The notes under the pieces were generated by a model. That model did no database searches. It worked only from the letters and a program-made list of their open reading frames with translations, and was not told the origin of the DNA. The position numbers and the translations under genes were made by a program. This document shows, piece by piece, positions 52,838 to 62,324 of a stretch of 64,000 nt of DNA (position 1 is its first letter; every line of letters starts with the position of its first letter). The stretch is from an uncultured Rhodospirillales bacterium. GTDB lineage: Bacteria > Pseudomonadota > Alphaproteobacteria > CACIAM-22H2. Location of the stretch: NCBI GenBank assembly GCA_937926175.1, contig CALANV010000037.1, positions 186,001-250,000 on the forward strand, read 5' to 3'.

Positions 52838-53472
52838 GCACGCCCAATCACAAGATCCGTCTGGTGATGGAGCTGCGGTCCGCGGGCGTGACCGACACCC
52901 GGGTACTGAGTGCTATCGAACGGATTCCCCGCGAGGAATTCACGCCTCCGAGCTTCCGCGACCAGGCGTACGAAGACACGGCGCTGCCGATCGGCCACGG
53001 GCAGACTCTCAGCCAGCCGAGCGTCGTCGGCCTCATGACACAGGCGCTCGAGGTCGGCCCGCGCATGAAGGTGCTGGAGGTCGGGACGGGGTCGGGCTAT
53101 CAGGCCGCGATCCTGTCGCTCTTGTGCCGGCGTCTCTACACGATCGAGCGGCACCGGCCGCTTCTCGACGAGGCGGAAGCGCGGTTCAAGCGGCTTCGTC
53201 TGCACAACATCACGTCGCGTCATGGTGACGGCTGGGCCGGTTGGCCGGAGCAGGCGCCGTTCGACCGCATCATCCTGACGGCCGCACCACCGGACATTCC
53301 GACGGTGTTGCTCGACCAGCTCAGCGTCGGCGGCATCATGGTGCTGCCGGTCGGAACCGAGAAACGGGCGCAGCGTCTCGTCCGCATCCGAAGGACGGAC
53401 TCCGGTATCGTGCAGGAAGACATTGGCGCCGTGCGGTTCGTGCCGATGGTGCACGGGCTTCCCCCTGAATAG
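52834..53472 (+). CDS. pcm: Protein-L-isoaspartate O-methyltransferase
   Basis: The 212-residue protein repairs isoaspartate residues using SAM. True Pcm features are all present: IERIPREEFTPPSFRDQAYE, the catalytic loop GHGQTLSQPSVVGLMTQAL, and the SAM motif VLEVGTGSGYQAAILSLL. The GTG start overlaps surE by four bases. It is the second PIMT-type gene in the window, and unlike the copy at 24769 it keeps the active-site loop. Confidence 0.95.
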   Translation: MSTPNHKIRLVMELRSAGVTDTRVLSAIERIPREEFTPPSFRDQAYEDTALPIGHGQTLSQPSVVGLMTQALEVGPRMKVLEVGTGSGYQAAILSLLCRRLYTIERHRPLLDEAEARFKRLRLHNITSRHGDGWAGWPEQAPFDRIILTAAPPDIPTVLLDQLSVGGIMVLPVGTEKRAQRLVRIRRTDSGIVQEDIGAVRFVPMVHGLPPE

Positions 53473-53639
53473 CGCAAGCCGGCTTGATCCCGACGCGTGT
53501 TCATTCCGCCGCCGGTTGCGGCGCTAGTAGAATCGCAACCCTTGGCGGGGTATGAATAGCATCTGCCCGCGACCACACGGCCGCACGGCGCGTGTGCGGA
53601 CAGGCCCGCAGGCTTGCTTGGCTCATCAGCTGGGGGAAG

Positions 53640-54851
53640 ATGGCGCGGCTCGCTTCGCTGATCACCGTTCTGCTCGCCGTTGTTCTGCTCGCCGGGTGCA
53701 CGCGGAAGGGGCCGCCGGCGCCGGTCGAGATTCACGGTCAGGAACGCTATGGTCGTGCCGCCGCTTCGACCGGCCATGACAGATCCCGCGCGCGCGAAAC
53801 GGAGCCGGGTGTCGCCGTCGTGCAGCCGGGAGACACGCTGTTCGGAATCGCGCGTCGTCACCAGATTCCGATGCGGGCGATCATCGATGCGAACGGCCTC
53901 GAGCCGCCTTACGTGCTCCAGCCAGGGCAGCGCCTGACGTTGCCGCGGGTGCGCACGCACGTCGTGCAGGCAGGCGATACCATTTATGGCATTTCGCGCC
54001 GTTACGGCGTCGATATGAGTGCACTCACGCGCCTGAATGGCATCGCGCCGCCTTATACGATTCCGATCGGCCTGACGCTCATCCTGCCCGAGCCGATCGA
54101 GACGCAGGACTCGTCGATGGTAGTCGCGTCTCAATCGTCGGGACCGGCCACGACGTCGGCAGTCGTGTCGGTGGAACCTGTCGCGCCAGCATCGACGCCA
54201 GCCGCGCCCGTCACGCGCGAAATTGAATCGGCGCCGCTGCCGCCACCGGCTGGTACTTCGGCGCAATCCCAGCCCGCGCGCACACCGGCTGTTGCGCAAC
54301 CCGAGGTGCCTTCAGCACCGTCCGCGCCGCGTGCGGCCGAGACCTCGCGGGCTTCTTCGCAGGCGCAGTCGAGAGCCAGTGCCACCCAGCCGGCAGGTCG
54401 CCCGCAGGCGCCGGAGCAGCGGGCGGACGCACGAGGCGCAGCGGCGGCTTCGCGCGACGGGCGTGGGTTTCTCTGGCCCGTGCGCGGTCAGATCATTTCC
54501 GATTTCGGGCCGAAAGGCGGCGGTCTGCACAATGACGGAATCAACATCTCCGCGCCGAAAGGGACGCCGATCCGCGCCGCGGAGAGTGGCGTCGTCGTCT
54601 ACGCCGGCAACGAGCTGCGCGGCTTCGGAAACCTGTTGTTGCTGCGCCATGCCGACGGGTGGATCACGGCGTATGCGCACGCCGACGAGCTGTTGGTCGC
54701 GCGTGGCGACCAAGTGAAGCGCGGCCAGATCATCGGCAGGGTCGGAACGACTGGCAACGTCATCACACCACAGCTTCATTTCGAAATCCGGCGGGGGACA
54801 CGCGCCGTCAATCCGCGCGATTATCTCGTCGCGCAGATGGCGTCGTCGTAA
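53640..54851 (+). CDS. nlpD: LysM-LytM lipoprotein (NlpD/DipM-like amidase activator)
   Basis: The 403-residue protein has a lipoprotein signal with lipobox LLAGC (Cys20), two LysM domains (about residues 58-102 and 105-152: VQPGDTLFGIARRH and VQAGDTIYGISRRY), a long Pro/Ala/Ser linker, and a C-terminal LytM/M23 domain (about 280-400). The zinc site looks degenerate: HNDGIN where HxxxD is expected and TPQLHFEIR with Gln for the first His of HxH. That matches NlpD-type activators of cell-wall amidases rather than active endopeptidases. A TGGGGGAAG site precedes the ATG. It follows pcm in the conserved order. Confidence 0.9.
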   Translation: MARLASLITVLLAVVLLAGCTRKGPPAPVEIHGQERYGRAAASTGHDRSRARETEPGVAVVQPGDTLFGIARRHQIPMRAIIDANGLEPPYVLQPGQRLTLPRVRTHVVQAGDTIYGISRRYGVDMSALTRLNGIAPPYTIPIGLTLILPEPIETQDSSMVVASQSSGPATTSAVVSVEPVAPASTPAAPVTREIESAPLPPPAGTSAQSQPARTPAVAQPEVPSAPSAPRAAETSRASSQAQSRASATQPAGRPQAPEQRADARGAAAASRDGRGFLWPVRGQIISDFGPKGGGLHNDGINISAPKGTPIRAAESGVVVYAGNELRGFGNLLLLRHADGWITAYAHADELLVARGDQVKRGQIIGRVGTTGNVITPQLHFEIRRGTRAVNPRDYLVAQMASS

Positions 54852-54872
54852 TCGCAAAGGGATCGGGCCGGA

Positions 54873-55784
54873 TCAGCCGCGTTGCCGTCGCGCCGAGGCT
54901 TCGGACAGGGCAGGTTGAGCTTTCGTCAGCGGCTTGCCCAGGCGGCCGGCAAGATCCTGCACGAACTGCCAGGCGACCCGTCCCGACCGGCTGCCGCGCG
55001 TGATCGACCATTCGTTCGCTTCCGCAAACAGCATGTCGCGGTCGATGTCGAGATCGTAGAACGCGGCGTAGCCTTCGATCATCGCAAGATAGGTGTCCTG
55101 GTCGCAGTGATGGAAGCCCAGCCAGAGGCCGAACCGGTCCGACAGCGACACCTTCTCCTCGACAGCCTCGCCCGGATTTATCGCGGTCGAACGCTCGTTC
55201 TCGATCATGTCGCGCGGCATCAGGTGCCGGCGGTTGGAGGTCGCATAGAACACGACGTTCTCCGGACGCCCCTCGATACCGCCTTCGAGTACGGCCTTGA
55301 GCGACTTGTACGATGTATCCTCTGCGTCGAACGACAGATCGTCGCAGAACAGGACAAAACGGCGCGGGCTGTTGCGCAGGATGGTGAGCAGCCGCGGCAG
55401 CGTCGGGATGTCCTCGCGATGAATCTCGACGAGGGCGAGCGCGCGCGGCAGCTCGGCATTGACGGCGGCGTGGACGGCCTTGACGAGCGAGCTCTTGCCC
55501 ATGCCGCGGGCCCCCCAGAGCAAGGCATTGTTCGACGGGAAGCCGCGGGCGAAGCGCCGCGTATTCTCGAGCAGGATATCGCGCTGCCGCTCGATGCCCT
55601 TGAGCAGATTGATGTCGACCCTGCTTACCGACTGAACCGGGACGAGGCGGTCGCCTTCCGCTTGCCACACGAACGCGTCGGCGGCATTGAGGTCGTTGGC
55701 GCCTGCCGGCTTGGGGGCAAGGCGTTCGAGCGCCTCGGCGATACGCTGAAGCAGCGGTTCCAGTTTCGCGGCGTCGTTAATCAT
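54873..55784 (-). CDS. DUF815 family AAA ATPase
   Basis: The 303-residue protein has Walker A GARGMGKSSLVKAVH (about residues 91-105), Walker B FVLFCDDLSFD, and sensor region VVFYATSNRRHLMPRDM, all characteristic of DUF815. It is a cytoplasmic P-loop protein of unknown role, often found beside yajC-secDF in alphaproteobacteria. Here it is convergent with the LytM gene and divergent from yajC. Confidence 0.9.
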   Translation of the reverse strand: MINDAAKLEPLLQRIAEALERLAPKPAGANDLNAADAFVWQAEGDRLVPVQSVSRVDINLLKGIERQRDILLENTRRFARGFPSNNALLWGARGMGKSSLVKAVHAAVNAELPRALALVEIHREDIPTLPRLLTILRNSPRRFVLFCDDLSFDAEDTSYKSLKAVLEGGIEGRPENVVFYATSNRRHLMPRDMIENERSTAINPGEAVEEKVSLSDRFGLWLGFHHCDQDTYLAMIEGYAAFYDLDIDRDMLFAEANEWSITRGSRSGRVAWQFVQDLAGRLGKPLTKAQPALSEASARRQRG

Positions 55785-55883
55785 CGGGCAGCCGTATCTG
55801 TCTGAGCTTATTGCGGTGCGGCCGGGACCCTAAAGCACGGCGGGCGGGGGGTCAACGAAATGGCCTAAATGTGCGAGGCAACG

Positions 55884-55911
55884 TTGCTTTTCCCGGCCCG
55901 CCCGTTATAGT
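55884..55911 (+). promoter_or_regulatory. Promoter of yajC-secD-secF
   Basis: TTGCTT (-35, 55884-55889) and TATAGT (-10, 55906-55911) are 16 bp apart, about 60 bp before yajC. A GAGGGGCCCCTC palindrome (55928-55939) lies in the leader. Confidence 0.5.
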
Positions 55912-55971
55912 CCGGCGCGACTTGAGGGAGGGGCCCCTCGTTGGCCCGGCCCGTGCAGCGAGGAGATTCGT

Positions 55972-56529
55972 ATGTTCATTTCGACGGCCTATGCACAGAC
56001 CGGAGCGGCGGACGGCGGGTCCAGTATGCTGATTCAGCTGCTGCCGTTGGTCCTGATTTTCGTCGTCTTCTACTTCCTGCTCATCCGCCCTCAACAGAAG
56101 AAGATGCGCGAGCACAAGGCGATGATCGACTCGCTGCGGCGCGGGGACCGCGTCGTGACCTCGGGCGGAATCATCGGCACGGTCACGAAGGTCACGGGCG
56201 ACCGCGAGATCGGGCTCGAGATCGCCGATGGTGTGCGCGTGCGGGCGATACGCTCGATGATCGCGGAGGTTCTCGCCAAGACCGAACCGGGCCAGGCCCG
56301 CGACGAAAAGAAGCCGGCCGCGCGTGCGGCCAGCAACGAACCCGAGGAGTATTATCGTGTCCTCGGCGTTCAGACGAACGCGACCGCAGAGGAGATCGAG
56401 GCTGCCTATGCCGCGAAGAGCGGCGACCCGGCAGCCACCGAGGCTTACGAAACGCTCAAGGATCCGGTTCGACGCAAGCTCTACGATTCGCTCGGGCACG
56501 AGGAATACGTAAGCCGGGTCAAGGCTTAA
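55972..56529 (+). CDS. yajC: Sec accessory protein YajC with a C-terminal degenerate J-like domain
   Basis: The 185-residue protein exceeds the roughly 110 residues usual for YajC. Residues 18-105 are normal YajC: a membrane helix (IQLLPLVLIFVVFYFLLI), RPQQKKMREHK, and the SH3-like RRGDRVVTSGGIIGTVTKV. A linker leads to a J-domain-like end at residues 126-176: EEYYRVLGVQTNATAEEIEA, then EAYETLKDPVRRKLYDSLG. The HPD tripeptide and most of helix II are absent, so it should not activate DnaK. YajC joins SecDF at the translocon. The fusion is in one intact frame, followed by secD after 18 bp. Confidence 0.88.
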   Translation: MFISTAYAQTGAADGGSSMLIQLLPLVLIFVVFYFLLIRPQQKKMREHKAMIDSLRRGDRVVTSGGIIGTVTKVTGDREIGLEIADGVRVRAIRSMIAEVLAKTEPGQARDEKKPAARAASNEPEEYYRVLGVQTNATAEEIEAAYAAKSGDPAATEAYETLKDPVRRKLYDSLGHEEYVSRVKA

Positions 56530-56547
56530 GCGCGGAGCCGCGACGCC

Positions 56548-58134
56548 ATGCTGTACATGGCCCGCTGGAAGGCTTGGTCGATCGTCATCATTTGCCTGAT
56601 CGGTCTGCTCTATGCGGTCCCCAGCCTGCTGCCACGCGAAAGGCCGGCATGGCTGCCGGATTGGGTCCCGTATCAGCAGGTGACGCTCGGGCTCGATCTT
56701 CAGGGCGGGTCACATCTGCTGCTCGAGGTCGACGTGGATGCGGTCGTGCGCGAACGACTGACCAATCTCGTCGACGCGATACGCAGCGCCATGCGCGCGC
56801 AGCGCATTCAGATCGCCGGCCTTGCCACCGAGGGCGCCAATGCGGTGACGTTCCGCGTCCGCGATCGGAACGAGGTCGAGCAGGCGCGCCAGGCGGTGCG
56901 CGAGCTCGACCCGGCAGCGCAGGTCACGGTCTCGGCGGACGGCGTGTTCAGGGTTGAACTGAACCAGCAGGAACTGTTCGAGCAACGCCGGCGGGCCGTC
57001 GCCCAGTCGATCGAGATCGTGCGCCGTCGCATCGACGAGACCGGAACGAAGGAAGCCACCATCGTCGCGCAGGGCCAGGACCGCATCCTGGTGCAGTTGC
57101 CGGGCGTCCGCGACCCCGAACGGGTCAAGGAGCTGCTCGGCAAGACGGCGAAGCTGACGTTCCATCTGCTCGACACGTCCAATTCGGTCGCCGACGCCAT
57201 GGCCGGTCGCGTGCCGCCCGGCAGCATGCTCCTGCCTGCCGACAAAGAGGTCGAGCCCAACGGGCAGCCGCGGATGTATCTCGTCCAGCGTCGCGTCCGG
57301 GTTTCCGGCGACCGCCTTGCCGACGCGCAGCCGGGCACGAACCCGCAGACCGGCGAGTGGGTCGTGAACTTCAGGTTCGATACCGTCGGCAGCCGGCAGT
57401 TCGCCGACGTCACGCGCGAGAATGTGGGCAGGCCGCTCGCCATCGTTCTCGACGGTCGTGTCATCAGCGCGCCGGTCATTCGCGAGCCGATCCTAGCTGG
57501 CAGCGGTCAGATCTCCGGCAACTTCACGGCGGCGGCGGCGCAGGATCTTGCCGTGCTGCTGCGCGCCGGTGCTCTTCCCGCACCATTGCGGGTCATCGAG
57601 GAACGTACGGTCGGCCCCGACCTGGGCAGCGACTCGATCGAGGCAGGGGCGATCGCCTGCATGATCGCCTACGGCCTGATCGCCGTCCTGATGATCGTCG
57701 GCTACGGTCTGTTCGGATTGGTGGCGAATCTCGCGCTGATCCTCAACGTCGCCTTCACGCTTGCGATCATGGCGGCGATCGGCGCGACGCTGACACTGCC
57801 CGGCATTGCCGGTATCGTCCTCGGCCTCGCCATGGCGGTCGACGCAAACGTGCTCATCTACGAGCGCATGCGGGAAGAGATCAGCAACGGACGTTCGCCG
57901 TTTCCGGCGGTCGACCAGGCCTTCCAGCGGGCCTACGTGACGATTTTCGACTCCAACCTGACGACGCTGATCGCGTCGGTGATTCTCTATGCCTTGGGAT
58001 CGGGGCCGGTTCGCGGCTTTGGCGTCACACTTTCGATCGGCATTATCTGCTCGATGTTCACGTCCGTCACCGTGACCCGCCTGGCGATTTCCTCGTGGCT
58101 GCAATGGCGGCGCCCGAAGGTGTTGCCGATCTAG
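56548..58134 (+). CDS. secD: Protein translocase subunit SecD
   Basis: The 528-residue protein has the normal SecD layout: a first membrane helix, a large periplasmic P1 domain (VTLGLDLQGGSHLLLEVDVD near its start, TIVAQGQDRILVQLPGVRDP), and five C-terminal helices with GIVLGLAMAVDANVLIYERM and REEISNGRSPFPAVDQAFQR. It pulls proteins across the membrane with the proton gradient, together with SecF and YajC. It is separated from secF by 13 bp. Confidence 0.97.
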   Translation: MLYMARWKAWSIVIICLIGLLYAVPSLLPRERPAWLPDWVPYQQVTLGLDLQGGSHLLLEVDVDAVVRERLTNLVDAIRSAMRAQRIQIAGLATEGANAVTFRVRDRNEVEQARQAVRELDPAAQVTVSADGVFRVELNQQELFEQRRRAVAQSIEIVRRRIDETGTKEATIVAQGQDRILVQLPGVRDPERVKELLGKTAKLTFHLLDTSNSVADAMAGRVPPGSMLLPADKEVEPNGQPRMYLVQRRVRVSGDRLADAQPGTNPQTGEWVVNFRFDTVGSRQFADVTRENVGRPLAIVLDGRVISAPVIREPILAGSGQISGNFTAAAAQDLAVLLRAGALPAPLRVIEERTVGPDLGSDSIEAGAIACMIAYGLIAVLMIVGYGLFGLVANLALILNVAFTLAIMAAIGATLTLPGIAGIVLGLAMAVDANVLIYERMREEISNGRSPFPAVDQAFQRAYVTIFDSNLTTLIASVILYALGSGPVRGFGVTLSIGIICSMFTSVTVTRLAISSWLQWRRPKVLPI

Positions 58135-58147
58135 GGAACATTCCGCC

Positions 58148-59077
58148 ATGCGACCAATCCGCCTTTTGCGCAAAGTTCCCAACCTGGACTTCTTCAGGTT
58201 CCACAAGCTTTGCTTCGCCCTGTCCGCGCTGCTGGTGGCCATATCGATCGTGTCGCTCGCCGTGCGCGGCCTCAATCTCGGCGTCGATTTTGCCGGCGGC
58301 ATCGTCATCGAGGTCCGCACCCCTGAGCCGGCCGACCTCGGCCAGATGCGTTCGACGCTGAATGCGCTCGATATCGGCGACGTCGCCCTGCAGGAGTTCG
58401 GCAGCCCGCGGGACGTCCTGATTCGCCTCGAGCGACAGGCGGGCGGCGAGGAAGCCGAAATGCAGGCCGTGCAACGCATCCGCGAGGCGTTGGGGCCGAA
58501 TCTGGAATATCGCCGGGTGGAGGTCGTCGGCCCGAAGGTCGGCCGGGAACTCGTCCAGGACGGCGTGCTCGCGATCGTGCTGTCGCTCGCGGGCATCCTT
58601 GCCTACATGGCCTTTCGCTTCGGCTGGCGGGCGGGCCTGTCGGGCGTTCTGGCGATCCTTCACGACTGTCTGACGACGATCGGGCTGTTCTCGGTCACCG
58701 GACTGCAGTTCGACCTGAACACCGTGGCCGCCGTCGTGACGATCGCCGGTTTCTCGATCAATGACACCGTTGTGATCGACGACCGCATCCGGGAGAACTC
58801 CCGGAAATACAAGGCAATGGACTTCCGGGACCTGATCAACCGGAGCGTCAACGAGACGATGTCCCGGACGATCATAACGAACGGCCTCGTCCTGCTGGCA
58901 GCGATCGCGCTGGTCGCGTTCGGTGGTCCCGTCCTGTTCAATTTCAGCCTCGCGCTGCTGTGGGGCGTGATCGTCGGTACGTACTCGACGATCTATGTCG
59001 CGGCACCGCTCGAATGGTATCTGTCGGCCCGCGGCCGCAAGCTCCAGGCAGAGGCCGTATCCGACAAGTCGACGTGA
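58148..59077 (+). CDS. secF: Protein translocase subunit SecF
   Basis: The 309-residue protein has six membrane helices and SecF signatures: GLNLGVDFAGGIVIEVRTPE in the P1 region, and VVTIAGFSINDTVVIDDRIR. It works with SecD. The gene ends at 59077; a GTG overlapping its stop could start the next gene but a better site lies 24 bp on. Confidence 0.97.
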   Translation: MRPIRLLRKVPNLDFFRFHKLCFALSALLVAISIVSLAVRGLNLGVDFAGGIVIEVRTPEPADLGQMRSTLNALDIGDVALQEFGSPRDVLIRLERQAGGEEAEMQAVQRIREALGPNLEYRRVEVVGPKVGRELVQDGVLAIVLSLAGILAYMAFRFGWRAGLSGVLAILHDCLTTIGLFSVTGLQFDLNTVAAVVTIAGFSINDTVVIDDRIRENSRKYKAMDFRDLINRSVNETMSRTIITNGLVLLAAIALVAFGGPVLFNFSLALLWGVIVGTYSTIYVAAPLEWYLSARGRKLQAEAVSDKST

Positions 59078-59097
59078 CGAAGGGGCGCGGAGGCACG

Positions 59098-59469
59098 ATG
59101 ACGCAGCAACCCGTCGTGCCGACGCCGACCATCATCGATGCCTATGGCGCCGGCGGGTTCCGGGTCAGCGGCGAGGCGTTCCGCGGCTCGATCATCGTGC
59201 TGCCCGATCGCGTCGTTCCATGGCCGATCACGGACATCGCGGGCCTCAGCAAGGAGATGCTCGCGCCAATCCTCGATTCCCGGCCGCCGGTCGAGATCCT
59301 GCTGATCGGCTGCGGCCTTCGCATGGCCCCGATCGCCCCCGGCCTTCGTCAGGAGTTGCGCGAGGCGGGCGTCGTCGTCGATGCGATGGACACGGGTGCC
59401 GCGTGCCGGACGTTCAATGTCCTGCGCAGCGAGGAGCGGCGGGTGGCGGCAGCCCTCATCGCCGTCTGA
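59098..59469 (+). CDS. Mth938-domain protein (DUF498, NDUFAF3-like)
   Basis: The 123-residue protein matches the Mth938-like fold: YGAGGFRVSGEAFRGSIIVL, EILLIGCGLRMAPIAP and MDTGAACRTFNVLRSEERRV. Its human relative NDUFAF3 is a complex I assembly factor, and in alphaproteobacteria the gene often follows secF, as here. The bacterial role is not established. ATG 59098 with GGAGG at 59089-59093 is the preferred start; GTG 59074 overlapping the secF stop is the alternative. Confidence 0.88.
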   Translation: MTQQPVVPTPTIIDAYGAGGFRVSGEAFRGSIIVLPDRVVPWPITDIAGLSKEMLAPILDSRPPVEILLIGCGLRMAPIAPGLRQELREAGVVVDAMDTGAACRTFNVLRSEERRVAAALIAV

Positions 59470-59527
59470 AAAAGGAACGGGGCCGAAACCGATCCCCGTT
59501 CGATGGGATCGCACTTCCACGTATCGG

Positions 59528-60148
59528 TCAGAAGATGTTCTGGGCCGCCACCATGAAGTAGAGCATCGGCACCGAGAGCATCGTGTTGAGGCGGCTGACG
59601 AGCATCGCGATGCGGGCCGCCGCCTTCTTCTCGTCGGCCGTGGCCTCGACCAGACCCAATGCCTTCTGCTGGTTGGGCCAGATGATCATCCACACGTTGT
59701 AGGCCATCACCAGGCCAAGCCACATGCCGATACCGATCGCGGTCGGCCGACCGCCGCCGCTGCCGATACCGAGCGCCAGCGCTTCGATCAGATAGCCGTT
59801 CAGCAGGGCGAGGAGGAGGCCGGTGACCACCGTCGATAACGCAGCCCAGCGGAACCAGAACAGGGCAGTCGGGGCGATGACTTTCGGGGCGATGACTTTG
59901 CTGACCGCCGGCTTCTGGTCGTCCGGGATCCTGGGCATGGACGGGATCTGAACGAAGTTGAAGTACCAAAGCAGGCCGACCCACATCACACCCGACAGGA
60001 CGTGGAGCCAGCGCACGAAAAACGTAAACCAAGCGTAGTCCGCCTGGAAACCACCCGTAAGGAGCGCCAGCACGATCAGGATGGCGATGCCGTAGACGAC
60101 CGCGCGTTCGAGCTTGTCCAAGCCGATGTTGATGAAAAAGTCGGTCAT
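59528..60148 (-). CDS. PuuD-like (DUF989) membrane protein without a cytochrome domain
   Basis: The 206-residue protein has about five membrane helices and the conserved stretch WLHVLSGVMWVGLLWYFNFV (about residues 47-66), WFRWAALSTVVTGLLLALLN and MAYNVWMIIWPNQQKALG, matching the N-terminal region of the urate hydroxylase PuuD family. The C-terminal cytochrome c part of full PuuD (no CxxCH) is absent, so urate oxidation is uncertain. A direct duplication gives KVIAPKVIAP (about residues 85-94). It has its own likely promoter with an inverted-repeat operator. Confidence 0.82.
   Translation of the reverse strand: MTDFFINIGLDKLERAVVYGIAILIVLALLTGGFQADYAWFTFFVRWLHVLSGVMWVGLLWYFNFVQIPSMPRIPDDQKPAVSKVIAPKVIAPTALFWFRWAALSTVVTGLLLALLNGYLIEALALGIGSGGGRPTAIGIGMWLGLVMAYNVWMIIWPNQQKALGLVEATADEKKAAARIAMLVSRLNTMLSVPMLYFMVAAQNIF
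59877..59906 (-). repeat. 15-bp tandem duplication inside the PuuD-like gene
   Basis: GATGACTTTCGGGGC-type units repeat twice on the plus strand, encoding KVIAP twice in frame. It is a recent-looking in-frame duplication in a loop between membrane helices. Confidence 0.75.
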
Positions 60149-60162
60149 CGTGTTCCCATTCT

Positions 60163-60180
60163 GAACCAGTTATTTGGTTC
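60163..60180 (-). promoter_or_regulatory. Candidate operator: GAACCA-N6-TGGTTC inverted repeat
   Basis: This perfect 6 bp inverted repeat lies between the start codon of the PuuD-like gene (60148) and an extended -10 element, TGCTATGCT on the minus strand (TATGCT is 60191-60196). It would overlap positions about +4 to +21 of the transcript, a typical repressor location. Confidence 0.45.
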
Positions 60181-60237
60181 TCGTTCTTAAAGCATAGCAG
60201 AAAAATATGGGCCGCAGTTGGGCCTTTTTACAGGAAC

Positions 60238-61472
60238 TTAGGCGACGCGATGGACCAGAGCTGCGGCCGTTTCGCCCGAGCGGATGGCGCCCTCGATGGT
60301 GGCGGGCAGGCCAGTCGCGGTCCAATCGCCGGCAAGGACGAGGTTGCGCCGGCCGGTGTCCGGGCCGGGACGGTCGCGCTCGGCGGCGGGGGTCTGCCGG
60401 AACGTGGCGCGACGTTCCTTGACGAGGCGGGCCGGCGGCAGCGGCTGGGCCGGCACGCCGAGGACGTCCGCGATATCCCGCCACAACAGGGCGAGGACCT
60501 CGTCGGCAGGCCGGTCGCAGAGATCATCCGCGGCACTGACGGTGACGCTGACGACGTCACCGCGCGCAATGAGCCACTGCGCCGTCCCGCCGATCAGGCC
60601 CAGAATGCGGCGGCCGCCCGGCAGTTCGACCGGCCGATCGACTCGGAAATGCGCGTTGACGATGGCGGAATGCTCGGCCGGAACCCGCAGATCTGGGATC
60701 AGCATGGCGGCCGACCACGACGGCACAGCCAGGACGACCGCATCGCGCGGTCCAATATCGATGCGCCGGCCGCCGGCAAGAAATCCGCGCACGCGCGCGT
60801 CGTCGACGTCGATCAGGTCGACCCGGGCATTGAAATGCAACGTGGCGCCCATGCGCGTAAGATACGCAAGCGCAGGATCGACGAAGGCGGCCGACAGGCC
60901 GTTCCGGGCAATGCTGATCCGGCAGGCGCATTCGCCCCGCAGCAACGTCGAAGCCAGGACACGGGCGAGCGGTCGCGCCGCTGCCTGCTCGGGCTCCGTG
61001 TTGAGCACGGCGGTCGCCAGCGGATCGATGAGGCGCCGGAACACGGACGAGGTCGGGTCGCAGCGATCGGTGACGACGTCATGGGGATCGGCCCCGAACA
61101 GGCGCCCAAGGCGAAGGTAGTCCGACGCCGCCGTGCCCGGGACGCGTCGCGCACGGCTGAAGATCCACCAGGGCAGCCATCCGGCGTTGGGCCGCAATGC
61201 CCATGACTCGCCGGTCGCCAGGTCGATAAAGGGGAATGCAGCCGGGACGATCTCGTCGAGCTCGTGCGCCGCGCCGATCTTTTCGACGAAGGCGTGCGCG
61301 GCCTGGTTGGCCCCCAGCAAGACGTGTCCGCCGTTGTCGATCGTCCGCCCGAGCTGCGTGTCGAAATAGGATCGGCAACGGCCGCCGGCGCGTGGCGCAG
61401 CCTCGTAGACGTGGACCTTGCGGCCGCCGGCGACGAGCGCAACGGCCGCAGACAGGCCCGCGAGCCCAGCAC

Positions 61473-61494
<22 letters not shown>
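60238..61494 (-). CDS. hpnE: Hydroxysqualene dehydroxylase HpnE
   Basis: The 418-residue protein is an FAD-dependent amine-oxidase-fold enzyme with HIIGAGLAGLSAAVALVAGG (residues 4-23), VYEAAPRAGGRCRSYFD and a C-terminal FAD segment LVLAGDWTATGLPATIEGAI. It converts hydroxysqualene to squalene, the precursor of hopanoids. The ATG at 61494 is chosen; it overlaps the end of hpnD by 22 bp. It is the last gene of hpnCDE. No squalene-hopene cyclase gene lies in the window. Confidence 0.92.
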
Positions 61495-62320
<826 letters not shown>

Positions 62321-62324
<4 letters not shown>

